Counted from the first letter of the stretch, positions 1-10,710 are shown. The stretch is DNA of 64,000 nucleotides from Agrobacterium leguminum (GCF_015704895.1 NZ_JADQWB010000007.1:186001-250000), one strand, 5' to 3'. The notes: generated from the sequence alone by a model not told the origin. Made by a program: numbers and translations.

Positions 1-667
1 CAAAGGCCTCCACGATCAGGTGCACCTTCTTGTAGGGCACGAGCCGCGATGCCGTGACGAAATAGTCACCCTTAAGCTCGGACGGGGAAAGATGGGACGT
101 GTCCACCGGCGGATAGATCACGGTGGAATCGCGGCCATAACACTTGCGCACTCGGTTACGGATGAATTTGGAGTTGACCGTCATCAAGTCGACACCGTTG
201 GCGGTGCGGATGTCCCACATGCGGATATAGTGCAGAATGGCGCGCGCGATCCATGAGGTGAAGCCGCGCGTCAGTCTGGTTTCCTTGAGATACTGGTGCT
301 GGAGGTCCCAGGCGTAGCGGATGGGGCTATGGATATAGGAGACGTGAAACTGGCCCGGGCCGGTGATGACGCCCTTGGCAACCGCATAGCTCGAGGAAAT
401 CACCAGATCGTAGCCGCTCAGATCGAACTGTTCGATGGCAAGCGGCATCAGAGGCAGATAGGAGCGGTATTTTTTCCGGGCGAAAGGCAGCTTCTGGATG
501 AAGGAAGTGTTGACGGGACGGCCGCCGAGAAACCCCCGGTCGCGCTCGCTCATGAAATCGACAAGGCAGTACAGATCCGCGTGAGGATAAATTTCAAGAA
601 GGTTGTGAAGCACTTTTTCGGCCCCGCCTCTGTCGGTGAGCCAGTCATGCACGATTGCCGTCTTCAT
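1..667 (-). CDS. glycosyltransferase family 4-like protein, 3' end cut by window edge
   Basis: The 222 residues visible start MKTAIVHDWLTDRGGAEKVL, which is the N-terminal lobe typical of GT-B retaining glycosyltransferases (family 4) that assemble surface polysaccharides in the cytoplasm. A VSYIHSPIRYAWD segment near residue 115 and RLVPYKKVHLIVEAF at the visible end match the GT4 pattern; the latter opens the C-terminal donor-binding lobe, which lies outside the window with its E-x7-E motif. The ATG at 665-667 is the first in frame. It is transcribed away from the peptide-type ABC operon at 1172, so the two share a divergent upstream region. Family is fairly sure; donor and acceptor cannot be told. 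Confidence 0.85.
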   Translation of the reverse strand, partial: MKTAIVHDWLTDRGGAEKVLHNLLEIYPHADLYCLVDFMSERDRGFLGGRPVNTSFIQKLPFARKKYRSYLPLMPLAIEQFDLSGYDLVISSSYAVAKGVITGPGQFHVSYIHSPIRYAWDLQHQYLKETRLTRGFTSWIARAILHYIRMWDIRTANGVDLMTVNSKFIRNRVRKCYGRDSTVIYPPVDTSHLSPSELKGDYFVTASRLVPYKKVHLIVEAF

Positions 668-860
668 AATTTCCTCAATAATTTCAACGTAATAAAAATT
701 AATGTTCCGCCATGGAATAAAGTTTGGCGGTGTAGAATATCAGGTCTGTCTGCAGCCCTTGAAAATACGGCTGGCGGCGTCAAATGGCGTAATTATTAAT
801 AAGAATATGCGGGTATGTCTGTGGCGGCCTAGCGTTAGTCCGCTCTTTAATAGCACTTTG

Positions 861-874
861 TTCGCAAATGCGAA
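861..874. promoter_or_regulatory. perfect palindrome TTCGCA-aa-TGCGAA
   Basis: Two 6-base arms with a 2-base centre lie in the divergent region between the glycosyltransferase and the ABC operon. The size and symmetry suit a dimeric repressor or activator, but no regulator in the window is obviously matched to it. Confidence 0.35.
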
Positions 875-1115
875 ATATCCAACCTTCTTAATTCCCTTTT
901 CTTCCTGTGCAGTCAAACGCCGGTCGTCATGCCCTCTCTTCCAGCCGGAAAAGATGGATATCACGGCACGTCGCTTTTTTGGCGAAACTCCCGTTTTTTC
1001 ATCGCCTTAAACGGTGCCGCTTTCTTTCGCAAAGACCTGTCTTGCGTTTCGCCGATCATGGAAACCCATCATCGTGCCGCATTGTCATTGACAAGGCGTC
1101 TTATCGAGATATTCT

Positions 1116-1145
1116 GTTATAAAGATGCATATAACATAATAATGG
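1116..1145. promoter_or_regulatory. AT-rich operator-like site upstream of the ABC binding-protein gene
   Basis: GTTATA (1116-1121) and TATAAC (1130-1135) form an inverted repeat with an 8-base spacer, followed at once by CATAATAATGG (1135-1145). The reverse complement of the last part contains CATTATTATG, which also occurs at 7407-7416 between the iclR-type gene and the SelA-like gene. Both sites are just upstream of genes that serve the same transporter, so IclR control of both units is inferred. Confidence 0.45.
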
Positions 1146-1171
1146 AACACATGAGAGCTGGGAGCTTGACC

Positions 1172-2698
1172 ATGAGACGTAAACTTGCATTTCTCGCCAC
1201 CGCCGCTTTGCTGCTTGCGCCGGGTGTAATGATGGCTGCGGAGAAGGGTGGCGTTATCAATGTCGCCACGATCGGCGAGCCGCCGACCCTCGATCCCATG
1301 GCGTCTACCGCCGATCTCGTCGGCATCGTCACGCAGCATATTTTCGAAACGCTCTATACCTTCGACAAGGGCTGGAAGGTGACGCCGCTTCTGGCGGAAA
1401 GCCTGCCCGAGATCAGTGCGGACGGCAAAACCTACACGATCAAGCTCAGGCAGGGCATCAAGTTCCATGACGGCAGCGACATGACGTCCGAAGATGTCGT
1501 CGCCTCGCTCGGCCGCTGGATGAAGATCGCCTCGCGCGGCAAACAGGCAGCCGGCTTTATCGACAATATCTCCGCGCCGGATGCCGGAACGGTGACGATC
1601 TCCCTCAAGCAGCCCTATGCGCCGCTCGCCTCGCTGCTCGCCTTCAACAATTCCGCAGCCATCATCCTGCCGGCCGAAAAGCAGGCGGAGCCGATGGCCG
1701 AATTCATCGGCACCGGCCCCTATATGCTGAAGGAACGCAAGGCCGACCAATATATCCAGCTCGTGCGCTTCGATGGTTACAAGTCCCGCGATGGCGAAAG
1801 CGACGGTTATGGCGGCGCACGCCATCAGTATCTCGATGAAATCCGCTTCGTTCCGGTGCCCGATCCGAATACCCGCGTCGAAGCCGCCGTTTCCGGGCAA
1901 TATGATTATGTCGATTCCATACCGGTGGAATCCTTCGGCAAGGTGAAGTCGTCGTCTGCCTCGCAGCCTTTGATGCTGAAGCCTTTCGGTTATCCGGTCT
2001 TCGTGTTCAACACGAAGGAGGGGCTTTCTTCCAAGCTGGAGGTCCGCAAGGCGGTGACCGAAGCGCTGAACATGGAGGATATGCTGGCGGCTGCATTCGG
2101 CAGCACGGATTTCTATGCGCTCGACGGCGCCTATTATCCCGATAATTTCTCCTGGCATTCGGAAGAGGGCGTCGAGGGCAATTACAATCTTGGCAACCCG
2201 GAAGCCGCCGCCGAAAAGCTGAAGGCGGCCGGTTACAACGGCGAGCCGCTGCGCATCCTCACCAGCCGCCAGTATGAGTTCCATTACAAGATGGCGCAGG
2301 TCGCGGCGGAATATCTGAAGCTTGCCGGTTTCAAGGTGGATATGCAGGTAGTGGACTGGGCGACGCTGACGCAGCGCCGCGCCGACCCGAAGCTCTGGGA
2401 TATCTACATCACCCACAGCCCCTTCCTGCCGGAGCCGGCGCTGATCGGTGCGCTCTCCACCGGCTCGCCGGGTTGGTGGGATACGCCGGCGCGCAAGGCG
2501 GCGGTTGACGCCTTCACCTCGGAAGCCGATCCGGAGAAACGCGTCGCGCTCTGGGCCAATGTGCAGAAGACGATCTATGCCGAGCTGCCGCTCATCAAGA
2601 TCGGCGACTTCAATGCTGTGGCGGCCAAGTCCAACAAGCTGGAAGGCGTCGATCCGGCTCCATGGCCGTATTTCTGGAATGCATCGGTTACGAAATAA
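1172..2698 (+). CDS. ABC transporter substrate-binding protein, peptide/opine type (SBP_bac_5)
   Basis: This is a 508-residue periplasmic binding protein. It starts with a clear signal peptide (MRRKLAFLATAALLLAPG, cleavage near MMAAEK) and continues with the SBP family 5 fold seen in dipeptide, nickel and opine binding proteins (EPPTLDPMASTADLVG near the mature N terminus). The ATG at 1172 is chosen because it begins the signal peptide and follows GGGAG; in-frame ATGs at 1142 and 1151 are less suitable. The next genes are two DppB/DppC-type permeases; the matching ATPase is at 8869. The ligand is not a plain guess of dipeptide: the linked amidohydrolase and PLP enzyme suggest an acylated or modified amino or hydroxy acid. 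Confidence 0.88.
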   Translation: MRRKLAFLATAALLLAPGVMMAAEKGGVINVATIGEPPTLDPMASTADLVGIVTQHIFETLYTFDKGWKVTPLLAESLPEISADGKTYTIKLRQGIKFHDGSDMTSEDVVASLGRWMKIASRGKQAAGFIDNISAPDAGTVTISLKQPYAPLASLLAFNNSAAIILPAEKQAEPMAEFIGTGPYMLKERKADQYIQLVRFDGYKSRDGESDGYGGARHQYLDEIRFVPVPDPNTRVEAAVSGQYDYVDSIPVESFGKVKSSSASQPLMLKPFGYPVFVFNTKEGLSSKLEVRKAVTEALNMEDMLAAAFGSTDFYALDGAYYPDNFSWHSEEGVEGNYNLGNPEAAAEKLKAAGYNGEPLRILTSRQYEFHYKMAQVAAEYLKLAGFKVDMQVVDWATLTQRRADPKLWDIYITHSPFLPEPALIGALSTGSPGWWDTPARKAAVDAFTSEADPEKRVALWANVQKTIYAELPLIKIGDFNAVAAKSNKLEGVDPAPWPYFWNASVTK

Positions 2699-2714
2699 GG
2701 CCGGCACCGCACGC

Positions 2715-2827
2715 CGTCATCCCGGCCTTGAGCCGGGGTCCAGCGCGATCAAGTCCTTGGTCGCAAGAGACCTTTTCACCACGCGGACGCGTGGTGGCTG
2801 GATGCCGGATCAAGTCCGGCATGACGG
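2715..2827. repeat. palindromic intergenic repeat, family A, copy 1
   Basis: The element begins CGTCAT and ends ATGACGG, and each end is a hairpin: CCCGGC-cttga-GCCGGG on the left and TGCCGGA-tcaag-TCCGGCA on the right. The middle carries GCGCGATCAAGTCCTTG and a third stem, CCACGCG-gac-GCGTGG. A second copy in the same orientation is at 35944-36058 with long identical stretches, and a distant relative is at 26895-26982. Here it sits between the binding-protein gene and the permease genes, where its hairpins could reduce readthrough or protect the upstream message. Confidence 0.8.
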
Positions 2828-2906
2828 AAGTGCGCAGTCGATCTTTAAGCAACCCGGTTCAACCATCGCCTGATAGCGGCAATCACGCGCCTTGGAGCCT
2901 TCATAC

Positions 2907-3848
2907 GTGATACGGTATATTTTCCAGAGACTTGCGGGAATGATCGTGGTGATGTTCCTCGTCGTCACCATCGTCTTCGTCATCCTGCGCGTAACACCCG
3001 GAGATCCTGCCGCCGTGATGCTGGGGCCGGATGCCTCGGCGCAGGATATTGCGGAGCTGCGCAGCCGGCTCGGTCTCGATCAGTCGCTCGGCGTGCAATA
3101 TGTCTATTATATCGGGCAATTGCTGAAGGGCGATCTCGGCCAGTCGATCTTTCTCAACATGCCGGTTGGCTCAGCGCTGCTGGACCGGGCCGAACCGACC
3201 TTTTTCCTGACGATCTTTTCGCTGCTGATCGCGAGCGTCATCGCGCTTCCCATCGGCATTTACGCCGCTTACCGGCGCGGTTCCTTCGTGGATCAGGCAG
3301 CGACCACGGTGGCGATGCTGGCGGCGAGCATCCCGAGCTTCTGGCTCGGCCTCATCCTCATGCAGGTCTTCGCCGTGCGGCTCGATCTGTTCCCGGTGTC
3401 GGGTTATGGCGGGCCGGGTGCCAGCTTCATGGAGCGCATGTATCACCTGACCTTGCCGGCCATCGCGCTTGGCCTCGTCTCTTCGGCCCTCATTCTGCGC
3501 TTCACCCGCGCCTCGATGCTGGATGTTCTCGGCGACGATTATGTCCGCACTGCGAGAGCCAAGGGCGTCAAGGAGCGCCGGGTGGTGATGAAACACGCGC
3601 TGAAGAATGCGCTCATCCCCATCCTCACCGTGCTTGGCCTTACCGCCGCCGTCTTGATTTCCGGTGCAGTGGTGACGGAAACCGTCTTCGGCCTGCCGGG
3701 CGTCGGCAATCTCGTCGTTTCGGCCGTTCTCCGGCGCGATTATCCGGTCATCCAGGGCGCGCTTCTCGTCATCGCCGGGCTTTACGTGCTCATCAATTTT
3801 GCAATCGACATGCTTTATCTGCTGGTCGATCCGAGGGTTCGTTACTGA
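2907..3848 (+). CDS. ABC transporter permease, DppB/OppB type
   Basis: This 313-residue inner-membrane permease has about six membrane segments, starting with the conserved N-terminal one (RYIFQRLAGMIVVMFLVV) and RVTPGDPAAVMLG, typical of DppB. The binding-protein-dependent transport domain carries the EAA-like loop DDYVRTARAKGVKERRVV, which contacts the ATPase. I prefer the GTG at 2907, 9 bases after GGAG, over the TTG at 2892, because it begins exactly at the family N terminus. It overlaps the next gene by one base (TGA/ATG), indicating translational coupling. Confidence 0.9.
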   Translation: MIRYIFQRLAGMIVVMFLVVTIVFVILRVTPGDPAAVMLGPDASAQDIAELRSRLGLDQSLGVQYVYYIGQLLKGDLGQSIFLNMPVGSALLDRAEPTFFLTIFSLLIASVIALPIGIYAAYRRGSFVDQAATTVAMLAASIPSFWLGLILMQVFAVRLDLFPVSGYGGPGASFMERMYHLTLPAIALGLVSSALILRFTRASMLDVLGDDYVRTARAKGVKERRVVMKHALKNALIPILTVLGLTAAVLISGAVVTETVFGLPGVGNLVVSAVLRRDYPVIQGALLVIAGLYVLINFAIDMLYLLVDPRVRY

Positions 3849-4723
3849 TGGCCGATATTGTTTCCACCGCCCCGCCGGCACGCAACCCGACCGTCCTTTT
3901 CATTCGGCGTCTTCTGAAACGCAAGACGGTCGCTGCCGGTCTCATCGTGCTGCTCGTCTTCGTGCTGCTCGCGGTTTTCGCGCCGATGATCGCGCCTTAT
4001 TCACCTTCGAAACTGTCGATCGTCAATCGTCTGAAACCGCCGAGTGAGCTTTACTGGTTCGGCACCGATGAGTTCGGTCGCGACGTCTTCTCGCGCACTA
4101 TCTATGCCGGAAGGCTGTCGCTTCTGGTCGGTGCCGCCGTGGTGGCGCTTTCGGCGCTGATCGGCATCACGCTAGGCCTGCTCGCTGGTTTCTTCCAGAA
4201 GCTGGATACGCCGATTGCGCGGTTGATCGACGCGATGATGGCCTTTCCGGATATTCTGCTCGCCATCGCGCTGGTGGCGGCGCTCGGCCCGTCGCTGACG
4301 ACTGTCATCATCGCACTTGCTGTCGTTTATTCGCCGCGCCTTGCCCGCATCGTGCGCGCCTCGACGCTGGTGATCCGTGAACTGCCCTATGTGGAGGCGG
4401 CGAAGGCGCTCGGCATTTCCACTTTTCACATCATGACGCGGCATGTGCTGCGCAATCTGGTTTCGCCGATCCTCGTGCAATGCACCTTCCTCTTCGCCAG
4501 CGCCATGCTGGCCGAGGCCGGCCTGTCGTTTCTGGGGCTTGGTGTCAGCCCTGAAATTCCGACCTGGGGAACCATGATCTCCGCCGGCCGCCAATATATC
4601 GGCCAGGCCGACTGGATGACCTATTTCCCCGGCTTTGCCATCATTCTTTCCGTGCTGTCGCTGCAAATGGTCGGTGACGGGCTGCGGGACATGCTCGACC
4701 CAAGACTGCGAAGGGATTTGTAA
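3848..4723 (+). CDS. ABC transporter permease, DppC/OppC type
   Basis: The 291-residue protein is the second permease half. It has the DppC N-terminal helix (RKTVAAGLIVLLVFVLLAVFAPMIAPY), the family motif YWFGTDEFGRDVFSRTIYG-like segment near residue 75, and an EAA loop (LPYVEAAKALGISTFHIM). Length and layout are normal for the family. It forms the channel with the 2907 product. The start overlaps the previous stop, and the amidohydrolase gene follows after one base, so all are one transcript. Confidence 0.9.
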   Translation: MADIVSTAPPARNPTVLFIRRLLKRKTVAAGLIVLLVFVLLAVFAPMIAPYSPSKLSIVNRLKPPSELYWFGTDEFGRDVFSRTIYAGRLSLLVGAAVVALSALIGITLGLLAGFFQKLDTPIARLIDAMMAFPDILLAIALVAALGPSLTTVIIALAVVYSPRLARIVRASTLVIRELPYVEAAKALGISTFHIMTRHVLRNLVSPILVQCTFLFASAMLAEAGLSFLGLGVSPEIPTWGTMISAGRQYIGQADWMTYFPGFAIILSVLSLQMVGDGLRDMLDPRLRRDL

Positions 4724-4724
4724 T

Positions 4725-5948
4725 ATGACGTCCGGTGAACAGGCGAAAACGCCTCTTCAAGCTCCCATTCTTCTCACCAATGTCAAACCCGTCGGTTTCG
4801 GAAAGGGTGCACCACAGGCTTCGACCGATATTCTGATCGGCGGCGATGGCAAGATCGCCGCGGTTGGGCCTGGCATTCAAGCGCCTGCTGATGCGCAGCG
4901 CATCGATGCCAAGGGTGCCTTCGTCTCGCCCGGCTGGGTCGATCTGCACGTGCATATCTGGCACGGCGGCACCGATATCTCCATCCGCCCCTCCGAATGC
5001 GGGGCCGAGCGCGGCGTGACGACGCTGGTGGATGCCGGTTCGGCGGGTGAGGCGAATTTCCACGGTTTCCGGGAATATATCATCGAGCCCTCGAAGGAGC
5101 GCATTAAGGCCTTCCTCAATCTCGGCTCCATCGGGCTCGTCGCCTGTAACCGCGTGCCTGAACTGCGGGATATCAAGGATATCGATCTCGATCGTATCAT
5201 CGAATGTTACGCCGAAAACAGCGAACATATCGTCGGCCTCAAGGTGCGGGCAAGCCATGTCATCACCGGCTCCTGGGGCGTCACACCGGTCAAGCTCGGC
5301 AAGAAGATCGCCAAGATCCTGAAAGTGCCGATGATGGTGCATGTGGGCGAACCGCCGGCACTTTATGACGAGGTACTGGAAATTCTCGGCCCCGGCGATG
5401 TCGTGACCCATTGCTTCAACGGCAAATCGGGTTCCAGCATCATGGAAGACGAGGACCTCTTCAACCTTGCCGAACGCTGCGCCGGTGAAGGCATCCGGCT
5501 GGATATCGGCCATGGCGGCGCATCCTTCTCCTTCAAGGTGGCGGAAGCGGCGATTGTACGCGGCCTTTTGCCCTTTTCTATCTCCACGGATTTGCACGGC
5601 CACTCGATGAATTTCCCGGTCTGGGATCTGGCGACGACCATGTCGAAGCTGCTGTCGGTCGATATGCCTTTCGAAAATGTCGTCGAGGCCGTTACCCGCA
5701 ATCCGGCCTCCGTCATCCGCCTCGATATGGAAAACCGTCTCGATGTTGGCCAGCGCGCCGATTTCACCATTTTCGATCTAGTGGATTCCGATCTGGAAGC
5801 GACCGATTCCAATGGCGATGTGGCGCGCCTAACGCGTCTGTTCGAGCCGCGTTACGCGGTCATTGGCGCCGAGGCGATTGCCGCCAGCCGTTACATTCCA
5901 AGGGCGCGCAAGCTCGTGCGCCACAGCCATGGTTATTCCTGGCGCTGA
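4725..5948 (+). CDS. COG3964 amidohydrolase, probable deacetylase/esterase of alpha-acyl carboxylates
   Basis: The 407-residue protein is an amidohydrolase-superfamily enzyme with a distorted beta/alpha barrel. Visible metal ligands are HVH (H75, H77), the carboxylated lysine K173 (GLKVRAS), H206 (MVHVGEP), H229 (VTHCFN) and the catalytic D289 (STDLHGHS), which implies two zinc ions. Members of this group are often misnamed dihydroorotase or adenine deaminase. I recall that the A. tumefaciens C58 member Atu3266 was shown to hydrolyse acetyl-(R)-mandelate and similar esters; this looks like the same locus. It lies in the ABC operon, one base after the permease stop, so it probably deacylates the imported compound. 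The physiological substrate is still inferred. Confidence 0.85.
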   Translation: MTSGEQAKTPLQAPILLTNVKPVGFGKGAPQASTDILIGGDGKIAAVGPGIQAPADAQRIDAKGAFVSPGWVDLHVHIWHGGTDISIRPSECGAERGVTTLVDAGSAGEANFHGFREYIIEPSKERIKAFLNLGSIGLVACNRVPELRDIKDIDLDRIIECYAENSEHIVGLKVRASHVITGSWGVTPVKLGKKIAKILKVPMMVHVGEPPALYDEVLEILGPGDVVTHCFNGKSGSSIMEDEDLFNLAERCAGEGIRLDIGHGGASFSFKVAEAAIVRGLLPFSISTDLHGHSMNFPVWDLATTMSKLLSVDMPFENVVEAVTRNPASVIRLDMENRLDVGQRADFTIFDLVDSDLEATDSNGDVARLTRLFEPRYAVIGAEAIAASRYIPRARKLVRHSHGYSWR

Positions 5949-5956
5949 ACCCAAAT

Positions 5957-6019
5957 GGACAGGGCGGAGGAGGGCAACCCCTCCGTCTTCCGCAGAGATT
6001 AAGGGATACCCGTCCCTGT
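5957..6019 (+). other. intercistronic fold between amidohydrolase and RidA-like gene
   Basis: ACAGGG (5959-5964) can pair with CCCTGT (6014-6019), enclosing a second stem of GGCGGAGG with CCTCCGTC. There is no T-run, so it is not a typical terminator. It may tune processing or translation of the downstream gene. Confidence 0.3.
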
Positions 6020-6035
6020 ATTATGAGGAATTCGC

Positions 6036-6530
6036 GTGAAACAGTCTTCGCTTGAGGCAGAGGGGCGTCATTCGCCCTACGACCGGCTCGCCGCGCTCGG
6101 CATCTCCCTGCCGCCGCCACCGCCGCCGATTGCCAATTTCGTCACGCATGTGGTGGAAGGCAACATGCTTTATCTTTCGGGGCAGGGGCCGCGGGAGGAA
6201 AACGGCCATCTTTACGCCGGCAAGGTGGGCGCGGAAATCGGGCTGGAAGAGGCCTATAACCATGCGCGGCTCACCGGCATCAATCTGCTTGCCGTCATGC
6301 ATGAGGCGCTGGGAGACCTGTCGCGGGTGAAGAAGGTGGTTAAGCTGCTCGGCATGGTCAATGCGGTCAGCGATTTCCGCGATCACCCGAGCGTCATTAA
6401 TGGCTGCTCCGATCTCTTCATCGATGTGTTCGGCGATGCGGGACAACATGCCCGCTCCGCCGTCGGTTTCGGCTCGCTGCCGGGTAACATCACCGTTGAG
6501 ATAGAAGCCATCGTCGCGCTCAAGGATTGA
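6036..6530 (+). CDS. RidA-family (YjgF/UK114) protein
   Basis: This 164-residue protein belongs to the RidA/YjgF family, whose founding members hydrolyse reactive enamines and imines released by PLP enzymes. It keeps the arginine of the family active site (HARSAVGFGSLPG near residue 140) and the C-terminal VEIEAIVAL strand. It is longer than the usual 125-130 residues because of a proline-rich N-terminal extension (SLPPPPPPIANF), which is common in the subgroup found in catabolic operons. The GTG start at 6036 follows GAGGA. Pairing with the SelA-like PLP enzyme at 7462 fits an imine-clearing role, but this is inference. It ends 6 bases from the convergent iclR gene. Confidence 0.85.
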   Translation: MKQSSLEAEGRHSPYDRLAALGISLPPPPPPIANFVTHVVEGNMLYLSGQGPREENGHLYAGKVGAEIGLEEAYNHARLTGINLLAVMHEALGDLSRVKKVVKLLGMVNAVSDFRDHPSVINGCSDLFIDVFGDAGQHARSAVGFGSLPGNITVEIEAIVALKD

Positions 6531-6536
6531 GGCCGT

Positions 6537-7373
6537 TCAATGGTTGCGCCAGCCCATCAGCTTTTCGATCCGTTCCGCCGAAACCCTGACCTGTTCGGTG
6601 TAATGGTTTTCGTCTGCCAGCACCTTCTGTTCCGGCAGCACGATGGAAATCGTCGCAACGCATTCGCCCCTGTTGTCGCAGATCGGCGAGGCGATGCAGG
6701 CGACGGCGTAATCGGATTCGGCGACCTGTATCGACAGCCTGTCATGGAAGGCCGCACCTGCCGATTGCGACAGGGTCTCCGGGTTGATTTCCGCGCGACC
6801 GGTCGGCGAGGTGCGGGCGCAGCGCCTGAAAAGCTCGACACGTTCAGCCTCCGGCAAATGACCGACGAGCAGGCGGCCGGATGCCGTCCAGTTCAGGGGA
6901 ACACGGGTGCCGACGCGGGACGCGACCTGAAAATGGCTTGGACCATCGGCCATGGCCAGAACAAGCATATGGTCGCCATCGCGGCCACAAAGCTGCACGG
7001 TCTCGCCCGCATGGCGGCACAGATCGTGCATTTCGTGGGTGGCGACACCCATGAAATCCAGCGAGCGGGCATAGGCGAGGCCATAATGGTAAAGCCGGGC
7101 GCCGAGCCAGATGTTGCCATCGGCATTGCGCGCAAGCATGTTCTTTTCGACGAGATCGTCGACGATCACATAGACGGTGGAAAGCGGCGCCTTTATCGCC
7201 TTGGCAATAGCGTAAGCGCCGGCTGGCGATCCGGTTTCGTAAAGGTAATCAATAACCTGAAGGGCGCGGTCGATGCCGCTGACGCGCGAGCGCTTGGCCG
7301 CCTTCGCGTCTGCGTTTTCGGCGCCCTCGGACAGGGCGGTTGAAGACGTTTCGTCCAGTTTATGGGCGTCCAA
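6537..7373 (-). CDS. IclR-family transcriptional regulator
   Basis: The 278-residue protein has an N-terminal winged helix-turn-helix (about residues 35-95; [15 protein letters not shown], then [17 protein letters not shown]) and an IclR effector-binding domain (about 110-270; [47 protein letters not shown]). It is convergent with the RidA gene and divergent from the SelA-like gene, between the two halves of the ABC/amidohydrolase system, and is the obvious local regulator. The AT-rich site at 7407-7425 lies in the divergent promoter, and a related site precedes the ABC operon at 1116-1145. Confidence 0.88.
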   Translation of the reverse strand: MDAHKLDETSSTALSEGAENADAKAAKRSRVSGIDRALQVIDYLYETGSPAGAYAIAKAIKAPLSTVYVIVDDLVEKNMLARNADGNIWLGARLYHYGLAYARSLDFMGVATHEMHDLCRHAGETVQLCGRDGDHMLVLAMADGPSHFQVASRVGTRVPLNWTASGRLLVGHLPEAERVELFRRCARTSPTGRAEINPETLSQSAGAAFHDRLSIQVAESDYAVACIASPICDNRGECVATISIVLPEQKVLADENHYTEQVRVSAERIEKLMGWRNH

Positions 7374-7406
7374 TTTTGGCTCCTCACGGGTTTTGAGAAG
7401 CTATTA

Positions 7407-7425
7407 CATTATTATGGCATATATG
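7407..7425. promoter_or_regulatory. candidate IclR operator in divergent promoter
   Basis: CATTATTATG (7407-7416) is followed by the palindrome CATATATG (7418-7425), between the iclR start (7373) and the SelA-like start (7462). CATTATTATG recurs in inverted orientation near 1135-1144 upstream of the ABC operon. The shared motif in the only two promoter regions of this locus is the evidence; binding is inferred. Confidence 0.45.
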
Positions 7426-7461
7426 TCGATGCCCATCGCATCGCAAAGACAGGAGAAAGAC

Positions 7462-8658
7462 ATGACCGAGGATATCAGAAGCAGGATCGGCCTTCGCCCG
7501 GTCATCAACGTCTCGGGCACCATGACCTCGCTTGGTGCTTCCATTGTCGTTCCCGAAGCGGTCGAGGCCATGGCGGCGATCCTGCCGCAATTCGTCGAGA
7601 TCAATGATCTGCAACGCAAGGCGAGCGCGATCATTGCAAGACTGACGGGCGGCGAGGCCGGTTTCGTCACGGCGTCCTGCTCCTCCGGCATCAGCCTTGC
7701 GGTAGCGGGCGCCATTACCGGCAATAATCTGCTGGCCATCGAAAAGCTGCCCGATGTGACCCCGGAAAAGAACGAAGTGCTGGTGCAGATGGGTCATGTG
7801 GTGAGCTATGGTGCGCCGGTGGATCAGGCGATCCGCCTCGGCGGCGGCAAGGTGGTGCTGATCGGGCAGGCGACATCGACCCATCGTTTCCACATGGAAA
7901 ACGCCATTACCGAAAAGACGGCGGCAGCGGTCTATGTCGTCTCGCACCATGTGGTGGATTACGGCCTGCTGCATCTTTCCGAATTCGTCGAGATTGCCCA
8001 TGCCAAGGGCGTGCCTGTCATCGTGGATGCGGCTTCCGAATATGATCTGAAGCTGTTTCTGGCCACGGGCGCGGATGTGGTGCTCTATTCCGGCCACAAG
8101 TTCCTCGGCGGCCCGACCTCCGGCATCGTCGCCGGCAAAAAGGAGCTGGTGCGCAACGCCTTCCTCCAGAATATGGGTATCGGCCGCGGCATGAAGGTCG
8201 GCAAGGAAAGCATCTATGGCGTCATGGCGGCGCTGGAAGCCTGGGAAAAGCGCGATCATGCCGGTATTCGCGAGCGTGAAACCGGCTATCTCAACCTCTG
8301 GAAAAAGACGCTGGACGGGCGCCCCGGCGTGACGGCGCTGATCGAGCCCGACCCGACCAATAACCCGCTCGACCGGCTGCGCGTCATCATCGACGCCGAG
8401 GAAGCCCATATCACGGCATGGGACCTGACGACGGCGCTCGCCAAAGGCAGCCCGCCGATCATTGTCCGCGACCACGAGGTGGAGCACCGCTATTTCTATC
8501 TCGACCCCTGCAATCTGCATCCCGGCCAGGAAACCATCGTGGCTTCCCGGCTGGCCGAGGAGCTGGACAAGGCGCGCGCCTCCAACGAGGTGATCGCGAC
8601 GCCATTCGAAGACCGCAGCCGCCACCGTTTCGACGGCATGCTGCGCTGGCCGGACTAA
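7462..8658 (+). CDS. SelA-like PLP-dependent enzyme (aminotransferase-fold lyase)
   Basis: The 398-residue protein has the fold-type I PLP architecture of the SelA/DgaE group: a [14 protein letters not shown] start, an aspartate that holds the PLP pyridine nitrogen ([10 protein letters not shown]189) and the PLP lysine in [13 protein letters not shown] (K213). It is shorter than true selenocysteine synthase (about 460 residues), and no selenium genes are nearby. Relatives include D-glucosaminate-6-phosphate ammonia-lyase, so elimination of ammonia from an amino acid or amino sugar is a reasonable inference. An AGGAGA ribosome-binding site precedes the ATG at 7462. Neighbours (RidA, amidohydrolase, IclR, ABC importer) suggest it acts on the product of the deacylated import. 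Confidence 0.8.
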   Translation: MTEDIRSRIGLRPVINVSGTMTSLGASIVVPEAVEAMAAILPQFVEINDLQRKASAIIARLTGGEAGFVTASCSSGISLAVAGAITGNNLLAIEKLPDVTPEKNEVLVQMGHVVSYGAPVDQAIRLGGGKVVLIGQATSTHRFHMENAITEKTAAAVYVVSHHVVDYGLLHLSEFVEIAHAKGVPVIVDAASEYDLKLFLATGADVVLYSGHKFLGGPTSGIVAGKKELVRNAFLQNMGIGRGMKVGKESIYGVMAALEAWEKRDHAGIRERETGYLNLWKKTLDGRPGVTALIEPDPTNNPLDRLRVIIDAEEAHITAWDLTTALAKGSPPIIVRDHEVEHRYFYLDPCNLHPGQETIVASRLAEELDKARASNEVIATPFEDRSRHRFDGMLRWPD

Positions 8659-8694
8659 GTAACGACTGCATATGGAACGAGCGGGTGCCGCGAG

Positions 8695-8817
8695 CTTCTT
8701 CTCCCCGAGGGGGAGAAGTCCGCGGCAGCGGGATGAGGGGGCGAGGGTGCGGTCTATCGCTGGCGTTGCCCCCTCATCCGACCCTTCGGGCCACCTTCTC
8801 CCCGGCGGGGAGAAGAA
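8695..8817. repeat. RIME-like palindromic intergenic element, family B, copy 1
   Basis: The element has two hairpin ends: CTTCTCCCCG near 8698 with GGGGGAGAAG on the left and TTCTCCCCGG-CGGGGAGAA on the right. Inside are GGGATGAGGGGGCGAGGGT and GCCCCCTCATCC, which also pair. A second copy in opposite orientation is at 61204-61324 with nearly identical arms; a half element is at 45966-45989. It resembles the Rhizobium-specific intergenic mosaic elements. It separates the SelA-like gene from the ABC ATPase gene. Confidence 0.8.
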
Positions 8818-8868
8818 ATTTGCCGCAACGCTGTGCCTGAGTTGAAACATAAAAAGAAGGGAACGATC

Positions 8869-10704
<1,836 letters not shown>

Positions 10705-10710
10705 AGCTGG

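Larger units (their letters stand above)
668..1171. other. divergent intergenic region, about 500 bases
   Basis: This stretch separates the glycosyltransferase gene from the ABC binding-protein gene and holds no convincing gene. The frame upstream of 1172 stays open back to about 929, but the added residues look non-coding (Arg/Phe-rich, no signal-peptide logic). It contains a perfect short palindrome at 861-874 and an AT-rich operator-like stretch at 1116-1145, both listed separately. The 690-860 part is AT-rich and probably contains the glycosyltransferase promoter. Confidence 0.6.

Noticed and set aside
929-1171. N-terminal extension of the peptide-type binding protein
   Set aside because: The frame stays open, but the added residues hide the signal peptide, and a good start with GGGAG exists at 1172.
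4725-5948. Dihydroorotase or adenine deaminase
   Set aside because: The COG3964 motif set and the ABC/RidA context differ, and this group is known for such misannotation.
7462-8658. True selenocysteine synthase SelA
   Set aside because: The protein is too short, and no selB, selD or tRNA-Sec is nearby; the context is catabolic.
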